Part shown: piece after piece, positions 17,101 through 25,221 of the stretch
Layout: each line of letters starts with the position of its first letter
Position numbering within the stretch: position 1 is the stretch's first letter
NCBI GenBank assembly: GCA_020635535.1
Contig: JACJZP010000006.1
Span: 96,127 to 160,126, forward strand
Origin: Flavobacteriales bacterium
Lineage (GTDB): Bacteria > Bacteroidota > Bacteroidia > UBA10329
Direction: 5' to 3'
Length of the DNA: 64,000 nt
Position numbers and translations under genes: made by a program
The notes under the pieces: generated by a model
The model's database searches: none
What the model saw: only the letters and a program-made list of their open reading frames with translations
What the model was told of the DNA's origin: nothing

Positions 17101-18143
17101 ATGACCGAGTTGCTTTGCGTTACCTGTGCGCCTGCCCCGATGGCGGTGGCATTGGTCAAAGCGGCCGTTCCATCCGCATTGGAACCGATGTAGGTGTTGA
17201 GTGAACCTGTGGTGTTGGTCTGGCCAGCATACTTTCCAATGAAGGTGTTTTCTCCTCCAGTACTGTTATCGCGGCCTGCCTGCCATCCGATGAATGAGTT
17301 CTGCCCCCCCGTTGTATTATTGAAACCTGCACGGCCACCAATGAAGGCGTTCTGAGCACCACTGGTGTTCACCCGACCTGCCGTTGGACCTATGAACGTG
17401 TTCTTTGAACCGGTGGTGTTCACCTGTCCGGCATTGTAACCGATGAAGGCGTTCTGGTCACCTGTACTCAAGGCGCCAGCATTCTCGCCTATGTGGATGT
17501 TACGTATACCATCCATGTTCAGGGCATTGGCAGTGCCTATGCGCACATCGCTGCCTGTCGGTAAAATGAGCTGCCCTGATTGGTTGAAGCGTCCACGCTC
17601 AATATCGTTTGTCCTAAAAACCAGGTCCTGCTCATCGGTAGTGCCCACAAAATCGTAGGTGGCATCTGTTCCGGCATTACCGTTCAGTGCCCAGTTGTCG
17701 GGGTCAAGACGGCCACCATCGGCTGCTGAGCTTCCGCTGCGTTCCGCATAGAAGGCGTAAGGAACTGTCAAAAGCTGCGAGGTTCCCATCTCTACGAATC
17801 GCCCTGTGTTGTCTGCATCCAAAAGGATAGAAAGATAATGGGCCGATGAGCCCCAATCTATCTGCTGCATACTGCCATCAAGCAGCTGACCGTCTCCGAT
17901 ATGGATGGTGAACAGACCGAGTTTGTTGGTGGTCACTACATGTTCCTCAGCATAGACCGCACGTTCCATGTTGTCGGAACTGACAATGGCAATACGAAGG
18001 GAAATTTCCTGATCAGCAATCAACCGACCATCGGCCGATCGGGCAACGGCCTGGTAGTTCATCTTTTGCGGAACACCCTGCGAAAAGGCAAGGAACGGCA
18101 GCACAAGGCTCAAGGCCAGCAATAGGGCGCGAGTGATTTTCAT
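14193..18143 (-). CDS. Surface fibre: collagen-like/YadA-head protein with S74 (endosialidase-type) chaperone domain
   Basis: A 1316-residue exported protein with a signal peptide (1-21). Residues about 25-145 form an N-terminal globular domain (KMNYQAVARSADGRLI...), common at the start of Bacteroidota tail-fibre-like proteins. About 215-350 hold repeats of the pattern NxFIGxxAGxxNTTG. About 401-466 are a collagen-like Gly-x-y stretch (GPIGPQGIQGEVGPQGP). About 620-755, 875-950 and 1020-1165 are YadA-like head repeats (ATAQSATAIGSNARATGQNA). Residues about 1181-1284 form the S74 intramolecular chaperone of endosialidase type (SDGRIKDNV, GFIAQEVE, YAELTVPLVKAVQEL), followed by a short coiled coil. 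Trimeric fibre folding with self-cleavage at the S74 domain is the family expectation. No phage genes are nearby, so this is a cellular surface protein. No T9SS domain is seen. Confidence 0.87.
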   Translation of the reverse strand: MKITRALLLALSLVLPFLAFSQGVPQKMNYQAVARSADGRLIADQEISLRIAIVSSDNMERAVYAEEHVVTTNKLGLFTIHIGDGQLLDGSMQQIDWGSSAHYLSILLDADNTGRFVEMGTSQLLTVPYAFYAERSGSSAADGGRLDPDNWALNGNAGTDATYDFVGTTDEQDLVFRTNDIERGRFNQSGQLILPTGSDVRIGTANALNMDGIRNIHIGENAGALSTGDQNAFIGYNAGQVNTTGSKNTFIGPTAGRVNTSGAQNAFIGGRAGFNNTTGGQNSFIGWQAGRDNSTGGENTFIGKYAGQTNTTGSLNTYIGSNADGTAALTNATAIGAGAQVTQSNSVILGNNANVGIGTSAPAYKLDVKGDVAVTGKYVDSSDDAGTPGQILVSTGTGTNWEDASTLTGSTGATGPIGPQGIQGEVGPQGPIGLTGPQGIQGLTGSQGPQGIQGPTGPLVSGTIGQTLRHNGSTWIANNALRSNGVSVGIGVEPSSNYVLDVAGTVNATGLRISTNAGEGKVWVSNASGTGAWMDPGFICTICDEGADEAFFIISENDSSLVVPRNPDNAGKSLVVGSQTMADPDGFQPSSWAGRMFFAAATTNAFRVGVSDNGAWNQTNLGDNSFAAGYNTQASGTLSTAMGDQSVASGLNAMAFGTSNVASGVGSLAMGTGSQATMLQSTAIGYDARATAQSATAIGSNARATGQNALALGGIAQGGSSTALMGGTAEGSVSLAFGYASRSVGNNSVSLGYGTEALSGQETVLGSYNTIYTPTSSTGWNTADRLLVVGNGDFFNRSDAVVVKKNGRTGIGSDLTQAQLHVSGEDGLLVTGVHGSGADIEVSGAGTRMFFNPQKSAFRAGAVSSTSWDNTNVGNYSFASGNNVMASGDNSAALGNNNLASGTGSMAWGQSNIASGSTSTAAGFSSDATGTSSFALGSDLVSPSGYETVIGRWNTAYVPSSTTGWSSTDRLLVVGNGTASGSRSDAMVVLKNGNVGIGDSAPAAKLGVAGDALINSHTVGRGGGNSSTNLAVGLGALDANISTGIRNTAIGRQALVRNTSGDDQVAVGYDALGNNTTGNRNVAIGYQAMGLNASGTASTSNVAVGYQAGGKITTGYGNVFIGEEAGRELTTGYDNTWIGKQIGNSGTPNFVNSTAIGNNTPVDANNKARIGNSSVTSNGGQVSWTAYSDGRIKDNVKEEVVGLDFIKALRPVTYNFNVDRQNKLQGVESENFDGKYDIEKIKFSGFIAQEVEAAAKTVGYDFSGVDKSGDLLGIRYAELTVPLVKAVQELTELLDERTARIEELESLVQQLLENSK

Positions 18144-18872
18144 GGTTGGCTGATCTATCGGTTTGTATTTATGGTAGCTGACTATTTGTTAACTATTTTG
18201 AGACTTTCAATTTCTATTTGCTGAAACTCATTCTGTTTAATCTGGCAATCTATATTTAACATTGTGGCATCTCTTTTCCCAAGCGCTAGAATAGGTATCA
18301 ATGCAGATAACACCAGTACTGAAACAATGGGAAAAATGATTTCATGTGGTTACCGTACAAATGCTTAAAGCGAAGTTAAATCAACATTCAACATTTATAA
18401 CATCCCGTTTGCAGAATTGTAGGAAATTGATCTGAAAATGATGATGACCGATATTACAGGTGCTAAAAAGCATTGGCCTTTCAATTATGTTACGCCATGC
18501 CGGTTAATCAGCACAACTTTACACCTTATTCGAAGCAAAAATCTAGGTTAATCCGCGTATTCTGATTTTGAGCAATTGATACCTTATCTATCAATAAATT
18601 GACGTTGACCAATTATTCATCGCGGAGTTATTGATTGTCTTTCCTTGTTAAGCTCTGAAACGTTTCATTTGAACCCTGAGTCGGAATTCGAAGAAAATGA
18701 GACAGGGGCAACAAAAGCTGATTTTCATCCCATCGATTGACCTTCAACCGACCCACTTTTGCACAATCGGTTGGGGATTCTTTCACCACATTCGCTGTTT
18801 TTGAACACGTCTTTCGGGTAATATCGTAGTCAGCAAACCGTTTATGGCCGTAACCCAATAATCCGAAGAGGT
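18144..18872. other. 729-bp intergenic stretch without a recognisable gene
   Basis: This is AT-richer than its surroundings and lies between the divergent starts of the fibre protein and a small barrel protein. I find no coding frame with a credible start and composition, no tRNA and no clear TAnnTTTG promoter on either strand; near-matches with one mismatch exist (TGATTTTG near 18560, CACTTTTG near 18750). A 7-bp inverted repeat (CAACCGA ... TCGGTTG, about 18747-18775) is the only tidy structure. It may hold long 5' leaders or an unrecognised regulatory RNA. Confidence 0.5.
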
Positions 18873-19538
18873 ATGAAAAGGCTACTGACAATCGTAATTA
18901 CCCTGGCAGTTCTAAGTTCCTCGGTAATGGCACAGGATAAGAATGAAAAGAAGCATAGAATTGTGCGATTCAACAATATCACAGAATTTGCAGTCGGCTT
19001 TCAAATGGGTAAGACCACCCGGATAACGTCATACAATGGTGGTGAATTGGAAACAGAGGTGGCCGGAAGAAAGATTCCATCACCCCGAATCTCAAGTTCA
19101 TTCGGTATTCTGTTGGCCGATGTGCTATTCGTTGGTCCAGGTCTTGGCTACACGTTTCAGGCTGAAGACAGCAACAACGCTCAGGAACATCAGGTTTCTG
19201 TGTTCGGGCATGCACGTTTGAATTTTGCAAGGGGCAGATTCAGGCCCTTTGCTGATTTCCGTGGTGGTTATCATTTTGCTTCGTTTGAAGAATTGGACAA
19301 TACCCTAAACCCGGATTGGTATAAGTGGGACGGCTTTTTCTTGGAACCGGCATTGGGTATTGCCATAAAACTGGGTGGCCATGCGCTGGTAAATACTTCT
19401 TTGGGTTACCAGTTTATTAATGCCGGAAATAGGATTGAACAGACAATTGTTGATGAGAACAGCAATGCATTGGTAAATGCCGCCATGAACGAGAAGTACC
19501 ACCGCTTTTTGCTAAGCGTTGGCTTCACGTTCCAGTAA
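18873..19538 (+). CDS. Outer membrane beta-barrel protein (small porin-like family)
   Basis: A 221-residue protein with a clear signal peptide (residues 1-20, ending SVMAQ) and a series of amphipathic strands (ITEFAVGFQMGKTTRI, LLADVLFVGPGLGYTFQ, VSVFGHARLNFA, FFLEPALGIAIKL, HRFLLSVGFTFQ). The terminal Phe-x-Phe-Gln strand is typical of outer-membrane barrels. It resembles the general 'outer membrane beta-barrel' families of Bacteroidota but no precise family or ligand can be named. It stands alone on the plus strand and converges with the metallophosphoesterase gene 3 bp after its stop. Confidence 0.75.
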   Translation: MKRLLTIVITLAVLSSSVMAQDKNEKKHRIVRFNNITEFAVGFQMGKTTRITSYNGGELETEVAGRKIPSPRISSSFGILLADVLFVGPGLGYTFQAEDSNNAQEHQVSVFGHARLNFARGRFRPFADFRGGYHFASFEELDNTLNPDWYKWDGFFLEPALGIAIKLGGHALVNTSLGYQFINAGNRIEQTIVDENSNALVNAAMNEKYHRFLLSVGFTFQ

Positions 19539-19541
19539 TAC

Positions 19542-20249
19542 TCAATCGATGTTCTTCTGCTTGAAAAGTTCTTGCGTGTCAAGATCGTAGCAAAGCAATC
19601 GACCATATTCTTTACCCAGATAGGCGTGCGAGCATCCATTATCTAAACAGATGGACTTGGCATTTGATGCAATGGCCTCTTTGATCTTGGAGAATTTGGT
19701 AGGCGTATGGCCAAAGAAGACACGCTTCTTATCGAACTTCTTGTTAAGCGAGAAATTCCTGATCCATGCCATTGCATGCGTATCTGTCAAAGGTTTTTCA
19801 ATGTTCATGTTAAACCCCGCGTGCACCAAATAGAAATTGTCCAACTCATAATAGTACGGTAGCAACCGAATGAACCTGAAAAACCGTTTTCGGAGTTTCT
19901 TGTTCTTGTTGAGCAGGTCCATTGAATTGCGCGATCTAAGCAGCAGACGTAACTGCTCCGGACGTTCTCGGATAATGTGCAGAACCGTTTCCTCATGATT
20001 GCCCATCAAAGGATAGATATTGTATCCTTCTTCAATAAGGAAGAGAACAAAATCAAGCACTTCTTTGCTACGCGGACCGCGATTAATGAAATCACCAAGG
20101 AGAAACAGCTGATCATTATGGTTCAGCCCGATCTTTTCAACCAGCTTGATGAACGTATTGGCACAACCGTGAATATCGGTTATCACCAATCTTCTGCCAC
20201 CATTTTCAGGGGATTTAACCTTTACGCCTACCGATTTAGGAGGAATCAT
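19542..20249 (-). CDS. Metallophosphoesterase (PPP-type serine/threonine phosphatase family)
   Basis: A 235-residue cytoplasmic calcineurin-like phosphoesterase. The metal-binding motifs are DIHG (residues 25-28), GDFINRG (52-58), GNHE (83-86), a later His in YLVHAG and the last in FFGHTPT. This order fits bacterial PPP-family phosphatases such as PrpA or ApaH-like enzymes; activity could be on phosphoproteins or diadenosine polyphosphates. The gene overlaps the upstream DUF5686 gene by 1 bp (TGATG), so the two are translated together. Confidence 0.9.
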   Translation of the reverse strand: MIPPKSVGVKVKSPENGGRRLVITDIHGCANTFIKLVEKIGLNHNDQLFLLGDFINRGPRSKEVLDFVLFLIEEGYNIYPLMGNHEETVLHIIRERPEQLRLLLRSRNSMDLLNKNKKLRKRFFRFIRLLPYYYELDNFYLVHAGFNMNIEKPLTDTHAMAWIRNFSLNKKFDKKRVFFGHTPTKFSKIKEAIASNAKSICLDNGCSHAYLGKEYGRLLCYDLDTQELFKQKNID

Positions 20250-22642
20250 CAGAATCCAACTTTCAAGCTGAGTTTGAACGCAAGATTGTCAAATTGATCG
20301 GAAAAAGCATAGGCTCCGTAGCGGTAAAAAACACCGCCACCAATTCCGATCAGATTCACCTTGATAAGGTCTTCGATCACAATACCTGTTTCAAACAATC
20401 CCATGCTCATGTCCTGAATTGTCAAACCGTAATGAACCTCTGGTCTGGTAAGCCAACCGATACCGAAATTGTTAGCCCAATGGAACTCCGGCCGTATCCA
20501 ATTGATGCCCGTTTTCACGGAACCGAAATTATGGCGATGATGAACAGCGATCTGATATTGATTCACAAATTCGTTCGGCCGCATGGTTTCGAATGAGTTC
20601 GGTGAATACAGCGAAAGGTCATCGAAGTTGGCAGGTGGCGTATACATTTTCAGGTATGGAACGGGCGTGGAGATCCAACCTGCGCTCAACTGCCAGAATT
20701 CCATTCCAACTTTCCGAATGCGGAATTTACCTTGCAAGCGCACGTCCGCTTTCCAATAATCGTAATCCGATGAAAGCACACCTTTCAACCCTTTCGTGAC
20801 TGTTGCCCAAAGAATCACAGCGCCTTTGTCCTGAACAATTTCTCGGTTACCCAAACGCATTTTCTTCTCGAAAGGCGCAAAACGGAAGCCTACCCGAACC
20901 TCCGCAAACTGGTACTTATTGATGGTGTCTGTGGTGTTCCCAGGAACGTATCGGTAGCTGTGCCTGCTCGTTGCGTCCTGATGTTGGAACTGCACTTCAA
21001 AATGCCAACCACGCAACGGGTTTATCCGAACGCCAGCATTCCAGCCGTTCATCAGATCCATTCGCTGAATAACCAGGTCGCGGTACATGGCGCTCAACGA
21101 AGATTGGTCGTCCACTAGAAATTCCTGAAAGCCCATTTCGCGCACATCATGGTAGTACGCGCCTCGCAGCTGCAACCCCAGATTTTTGTGAAGTGTGAAT
21201 GCCGCATCGCCACCGTACTTCACCTCTTTATCCTTGAATCCGATGGCCACGTACGCACCGAAATTGGCCCACTTTATAAGGTCGGGCGATGTATGCAGAC
21301 CCACTCCCAAACGGAATCCTTCATAATCGTTGTAATCGATGATCTTGTCCAGATCCAACTCAATCGGCCCAATCGGAAAACGACCTGTAGCGGCAGTGAT
21401 CAGCAGCTTGATCCGCCTGTCCAATTTCATCTCCTTACCGATGCTATCGATCACATGATAGGTGCGCTCCTCTTTTTCACTCAGCGGAGTTTCGCGCTCA
21501 CCATTCCAATACACCGAATCCTTTTTGTGCGCCTTGGAATCGAGCTCCATCGTGTTGGTGCTGATGTCAGTTGCCTTCACCTTCTCTGTGAAATCAACTT
21601 CCCGATTGAATGTGGTGCCGATTCCTTTGATGTGGAATCCTCCCAAGTTCAATCCAAGCATTTTGAAATCGGTATTCAGCTGCGTGGGAAACCACGTTTC
21701 GCCATTCAGTTTCTCGTATTTGTGCTGCACTTTTATCTCCACACCTTGGCCGTCAACCACATTGGCGGTGGCATTCATGAGCGCGAAATCGGTCATGTTG
21801 ATGTGCAGCTGACCTTTCAACGCATCGAACCTCTTCCCCTTTTTGGGCTGATAACTGATGATGATAACCGAATCCTGCTCGACCATGAGCGTATCTTCAA
21901 TATTGAAGAAGTAATTGTTCCAACTGTTTGGGCTGATAGGCCCGAGAAAGGCCTGCTGCCCGAGTGAGAAATGATCCTTGTAAAAAGAGAACGATTGCAT
22001 CTGGCTAGCCAGCATGGCAAACTGCGGATTCTTCATACCCGAAAAGCGCGTGGCCTCCACATTATCGGTGTATTTGCCGTTGCGGAATTTGCGTTCGTAA
22101 ACGTTCTCCGACATCATGATATGCTGCTTATCCAACAGGTTTCGGATAGCTACAACCATGGTATCTTCCGCAGACCGTTTATTGGTAATGGCCGTATCCT
22201 CATCCAACGTGAAAATGGTCTTTTCGTAAGCCTTGTACGTGAAGAATGGAAGATTTCCCGGGTCGTTTTCCTTGCGGTTCTTCACCACGTTTTTGATGAT
22301 TCGATCCGCGGGATTTTCGCCTGGAAACACAGTCACTTCGCTTAATTGATTCGTTGAACGTTTCAGAAGAATTTCCAGCGTATCGCTTCCCGAATTCAGT
22401 TCAAAAACCTGTGTCTCGTAACCAATGTATTTCACCTTCAATTTGGTGATCGGTTGAATTGACCTGACACTGAAAAATCCGTTCAGATCGGTGGTTGTTC
22501 CACGCGGACCGTCATTCAGCACCACATGCGCAAAGACCAACGGGTCTTTGGTTTTCTCATCCTTCACAAAACCCGATAGGGAATGTTGCCCAAAAGCATG
22601 TGCCGCCATGAACAGGATAAGGATGGTTGTGAGGATTCGCAT
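20249..22642 (-). CDS. DUF5686/CarboxypepD_reg-like outer membrane protein
   Basis: From the ATG at 22642 this is 797 residues: signal peptide (MRILTTILILFMAAHAFGQ), a carboxypeptidase-regulatory-like beta-sandwich at about 20-105 (SGFVKDEKTKDPLVFAHV, GTTTDLNGFFSV, KYIGYET), a linker with ENPADRIIKNVVKNRKEND, and a long DUF5686 region that ends in barrel-like strands. An upstream in-frame ATG at 22672 would add MNASSVFFVP in front of the signal peptide and is less likely. DUF5686 proteins are widespread outer-membrane proteins of Bacteroidota with no defined function. It is followed by a metallophosphoesterase gene overlapping by 1 bp. Confidence 0.88.
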   Translation of the reverse strand: MRILTTILILFMAAHAFGQHSLSGFVKDEKTKDPLVFAHVVLNDGPRGTTTDLNGFFSVRSIQPITKLKVKYIGYETQVFELNSGSDTLEILLKRSTNQLSEVTVFPGENPADRIIKNVVKNRKENDPGNLPFFTYKAYEKTIFTLDEDTAITNKRSAEDTMVVAIRNLLDKQHIMMSENVYERKFRNGKYTDNVEATRFSGMKNPQFAMLASQMQSFSFYKDHFSLGQQAFLGPISPNSWNNYFFNIEDTLMVEQDSVIIISYQPKKGKRFDALKGQLHINMTDFALMNATANVVDGQGVEIKVQHKYEKLNGETWFPTQLNTDFKMLGLNLGGFHIKGIGTTFNREVDFTEKVKATDISTNTMELDSKAHKKDSVYWNGERETPLSEKEERTYHVIDSIGKEMKLDRRIKLLITAATGRFPIGPIELDLDKIIDYNDYEGFRLGVGLHTSPDLIKWANFGAYVAIGFKDKEVKYGGDAAFTLHKNLGLQLRGAYYHDVREMGFQEFLVDDQSSLSAMYRDLVIQRMDLMNGWNAGVRINPLRGWHFEVQFQHQDATSRHSYRYVPGNTTDTINKYQFAEVRVGFRFAPFEKKMRLGNREIVQDKGAVILWATVTKGLKGVLSSDYDYWKADVRLQGKFRIRKVGMEFWQLSAGWISTPVPYLKMYTPPANFDDLSLYSPNSFETMRPNEFVNQYQIAVHHRHNFGSVKTGINWIRPEFHWANNFGIGWLTRPEVHYGLTIQDMSMGLFETGIVIEDLIKVNLIGIGGGVFYRYGAYAFSDQFDNLAFKLSLKVGF

Positions 22643-22775
22643 CGGCACAAAGAAAACACTTGAAGCATTCAACGCTTACTGGCCGCATCCATTGCTTCAG
22701 CCTCGATATGTAATAATTGTCACCATTCAATTAAAATACAACAGAAACCTTTAGAGTTACCTTAATCGATTGACC

Positions 22776-24035
22776 ATGGAAAACCACCACGAAGTATTGA
22801 TTATTGGCGCGGGCACCGCAGGAATAATGGTTGCCGCCCAATTACTCAAAAAGAACGCAAAGGCGGATATCGCCATCATCGACCCAGCTGAAACGCATTA
22901 CTACCAACCGGCTTGGACCTTGGTTGGGGCAGGCACTTTTGATTTCAAACAGACCGCCAGACCAATGTCGAGCGTGATGCCGAAAGGCGTTACTTGGATA
23001 AAGGAATACGCTACGGGATTCGAACCGGAAAACAACTCGGTAAGCACCGACAAAGGTTCATACACGTATGATGTGCTTGTGGTTGCACCAGGATTGGTGA
23101 TGGCACCTGAATTGATTGAAGGACTGCCGGAAGCATTAGAACGAAAAACCGCTGTTTCCAACTACACGGACCCAGAAGAGGTTTGGCGACAGATCAAGAA
23201 TTTCAAAGGTGGAAATGCCGTTTTCACACAGCCAACCACTCCAATTAAGTGTGGTGGAGCTCCGCAGAAAATCGCTTATCTGGCCGCTGACTACTTTGAG
23301 AAGCATGGCTTGAAAGACAAAACAAATGTGGTTTTTGCAACACCTGGTTCGGTCATTTTTGGTGTGAAACCGATTGCTCACACGCTTATGGAAGTAATCA
23401 ATCGGTACGATATCCATCTTAAAACGCATTATGCCCCAATCAAGATTGATAGCGACAACAAGGAAATTACCTTCAAAAGTGTTGCGCCTGCTGAAAACAT
23501 GTGCGTGATCAACGAGGGCAATGCGCTAGAGGAACGTATGGAAGGAGACTCCACCATCAAAATGCCATTCGACCTGTTACACTTGGCGCCTCCCCAGCAA
23601 GCGCCAAAATTTGTCCGCGAATCCAATCTAGTGAACGATGCCGGTTGGCTGAACGTGGACACTGGAACGCTTCAACATAAGTACTTTGAGAACATCTTCG
23701 GATTGGGCGATGTAGCCGCACTACCAACCGCCAAAACAGGAGCCGCCATTCGGAAGCAGGTGCCTGTTGTGGTCGAAAACATTGATCGGGTTCTCAAACG
23801 AAATGGCGTTAGCGATAAGATTTACAATGGATACTCATCCTGTCCACTGGTTACAGGTTACGGCAAAATGGTGCTGGCCGAGTTCGATTACACCAACACC
23901 TTCACTCCAGACCCGAAATTGAAGCAGATGCTTGTCTTCAACTCCGACAAGGAGCATTGGCGACTTTGGATGTTGAAAAAGTACATGCTTCCATACTTGT
24001 ATTGGAACAAAATGATGAAGGGCGAGCAAGTTTGA
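22776..24035 (+). CDS. Sulfide:quinone oxidoreductase (type II, SQOR-like)
   Basis: A 419-residue FAD flavoprotein, peripherally bound to the membrane, that oxidises sulfide and passes electrons to quinone. The Rossmann motif GAGTAG is at residues 11-16. The two redox-active cysteines of the mitochondrial-type enzyme are visible: KCGGAPQK (Cys about 159) and YSSCPLVTGYGKM (Cys about 356). The motif NIFGLGDVAALPTAKTGAAIRKQ near the C-terminal half matches the family FAD site. The close resemblance to human SQOR points to type II. I chose the ATG at 22776; a TTG two codons upstream is possible. A likely partner gene (MDR reductase) starts 30 bp after the stop. No persulfide dioxygenase or rhodanese is adjacent. 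Confidence 0.9.
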   Translation: MENHHEVLIIGAGTAGIMVAAQLLKKNAKADIAIIDPAETHYYQPAWTLVGAGTFDFKQTARPMSSVMPKGVTWIKEYATGFEPENNSVSTDKGSYTYDVLVVAPGLVMAPELIEGLPEALERKTAVSNYTDPEEVWRQIKNFKGGNAVFTQPTTPIKCGGAPQKIAYLAADYFEKHGLKDKTNVVFATPGSVIFGVKPIAHTLMEVINRYDIHLKTHYAPIKIDSDNKEITFKSVAPAENMCVINEGNALEERMEGDSTIKMPFDLLHLAPPQQAPKFVRESNLVNDAGWLNVDTGTLQHKYFENIFGLGDVAALPTAKTGAAIRKQVPVVVENIDRVLKRNGVSDKIYNGYSSCPLVTGYGKMVLAEFDYTNTFTPDPKLKQMLVFNSDKEHWRLWMLKKYMLPYLYWNKMMKGEQV

Positions 24036-24065
24036 TGTTCCTTATGTGAGGCGTAACTTGGCCTC

Positions 24066-25100
24066 ATGGAAAAGAAACGCTCGTACTACATTACCAAACA
24101 CGGTTCGGCAAGAACTGCGTTTCAGCTTCGCGAAGAGGAAATTCCGCAGCCGCGAGCTGGCCATATTCGTGTTGAGGTTGAAGGTTTCGGCATCAACTTC
24201 GCTGACATCATGGCACGAAAAGGGCTGTATCAAGATGCGCCACCAACGCCTTGCGTGGTAGGTTATGAGTCGGTTGGCAGAACCATGGATGACTGCACCA
24301 TTGGGAATGAGCGCATTGAGGCGGGCACCCGCGTGCTTGCTTTTTCCCGCTTCGGAGGTTATTCAACACATGTTCTGGCCGATGATAGGGCGGTTCAACC
24401 AATTCCGGAAGAAATGCCTTTGGGAGAAGCATTGGCACTGGCTGTGCAGTATTGCACGGCTTATCACTGTGCCGAAGAACGTGTTTCCGTTTTCCCTGAA
24501 GACCATGTTCTGGTGCAAGCCGCAGCAGGTGGCGTTGGAACAGCTTTGGTTCAGCTTCTTAAACGGAAAGGCTGCACTATTTACGGCACGGCTGGTTCCG
24601 AAGAAAAGTTGAAATACATCCAAGAACAAGGCGTGCACGTTCCTATCAATTACCGCAAGCAGGATTTCACCAAAGTGGTGAAGGAAAAACTGGGCAAACG
24701 AGGATTGGATATCATATTCGATTCGTTGGGTGGCAAGAGTTTTTCAGACGGATTCAATGCGCTCGGGAAAGGAGGAAGAATTGTCGGTTTCGGAGCTTCT
24801 GAACAGGTTGGCGGTGGCATTCAGGTGTTGAACACGCTGAAATTCGCAGCCAACTTCGGGCTGTTCAGTCCCATCCAGCTTTTATTGCACTCCAAGGCCA
24901 TGATAGGTGTGAACATGCTTCACATTGCAGATGACCGACCCGAAGTACTTTCCCGGACCATGAAAGCAGTTGTTGACCTATGGAAGAATGGTGAAATAAA
25001 ACCAGTGGTCAGTGCCGAATTCCCGGCAGACCAATTAGCTGAAGCTCATGAGTTTGTGGAAGGCCGTAAGTCAATGGGTAAAGTGGCGGTGAGGTGGTAA
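24066..25100 (+). CDS. Zinc-type MDR oxidoreductase (quinone reductase/VAT1-like)
   Basis: A 344-residue NAD(P)H-dependent medium-chain dehydrogenase/reductase. The N-terminal GroES-like domain (VEVEGFGINFADIMARKGLY) lacks the catalytic zinc ligands of alcohol dehydrogenases. The nucleotide-binding domain carries AAAGGVGTALVQLLK at about 152-166, with YRKQDF and DIIFDSLGG following. Its whole length aligns with the quinone oxidoreductase/synaptic vesicle VAT1-like subgroup. It follows the sulfide:quinone oxidoreductase by 30 bp and is probably co-transcribed. Its substrate is not known. Confidence 0.87.
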   Translation: MEKKRSYYITKHGSARTAFQLREEEIPQPRAGHIRVEVEGFGINFADIMARKGLYQDAPPTPCVVGYESVGRTMDDCTIGNERIEAGTRVLAFSRFGGYSTHVLADDRAVQPIPEEMPLGEALALAVQYCTAYHCAEERVSVFPEDHVLVQAAAGGVGTALVQLLKRKGCTIYGTAGSEEKLKYIQEQGVHVPINYRKQDFTKVVKEKLGKRGLDIIFDSLGGKSFSDGFNALGKGGRIVGFGASEQVGGGIQVLNTLKFAANFGLFSPIQLLLHSKAMIGVNMLHIADDRPEVLSRTMKAVVDLWKNGEIKPVVSAEFPADQLAEAHEFVEGRKSMGKVAVRW

Positions 25101-25189
25101 GAACTTAATCGGTCTTAATCTTGACACAAATCAAATGTTAAGTTTTTCTTTGGTAATGATGAGTTAACTTTCCTACGCGTTTCTCGCAC

Positions 25190-25197
25190 TAATTTTG
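25190..25197 (+). promoter_or_regulatory. Putative -7 box of the giant surface protein gene
   Basis: TAATTTTG matches TAnnTTTG exactly, 24 bp before the ATG at 25222. A TTG at the usual -33 spacing is missing. Its position argues against a start upstream of 25222. Confidence 0.5.
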
Positions 25198-25221
25198 TCG
25201 TCCACTTTTTTCACACCTACA

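Noticed and set aside
14650..17500. CRISPR-like or tandem DNA repeats
   Set aside because: The repetition is at the protein level (head motifs) and diverged in DNA; there are no constant repeats with unique spacers.
14193..18143. Prophage tail fibre
   Set aside because: The S74 and collagen-like parts occur in phage fibres, but the protein has a Sec signal peptide and no phage genes are near.
18628..18891. 87-codon minus-strand open frame in the long intergenic region
   Set aside because: It overlaps the start of the barrel gene at 18873 and the translation shows no signal peptide or family pattern.
21149..21967. 272-codon plus-strand open frame
   Set aside because: It lies wholly antisense to the DUF5686 gene, which has a signal peptide and clear family features. 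The antisense product has no recognisable domain.
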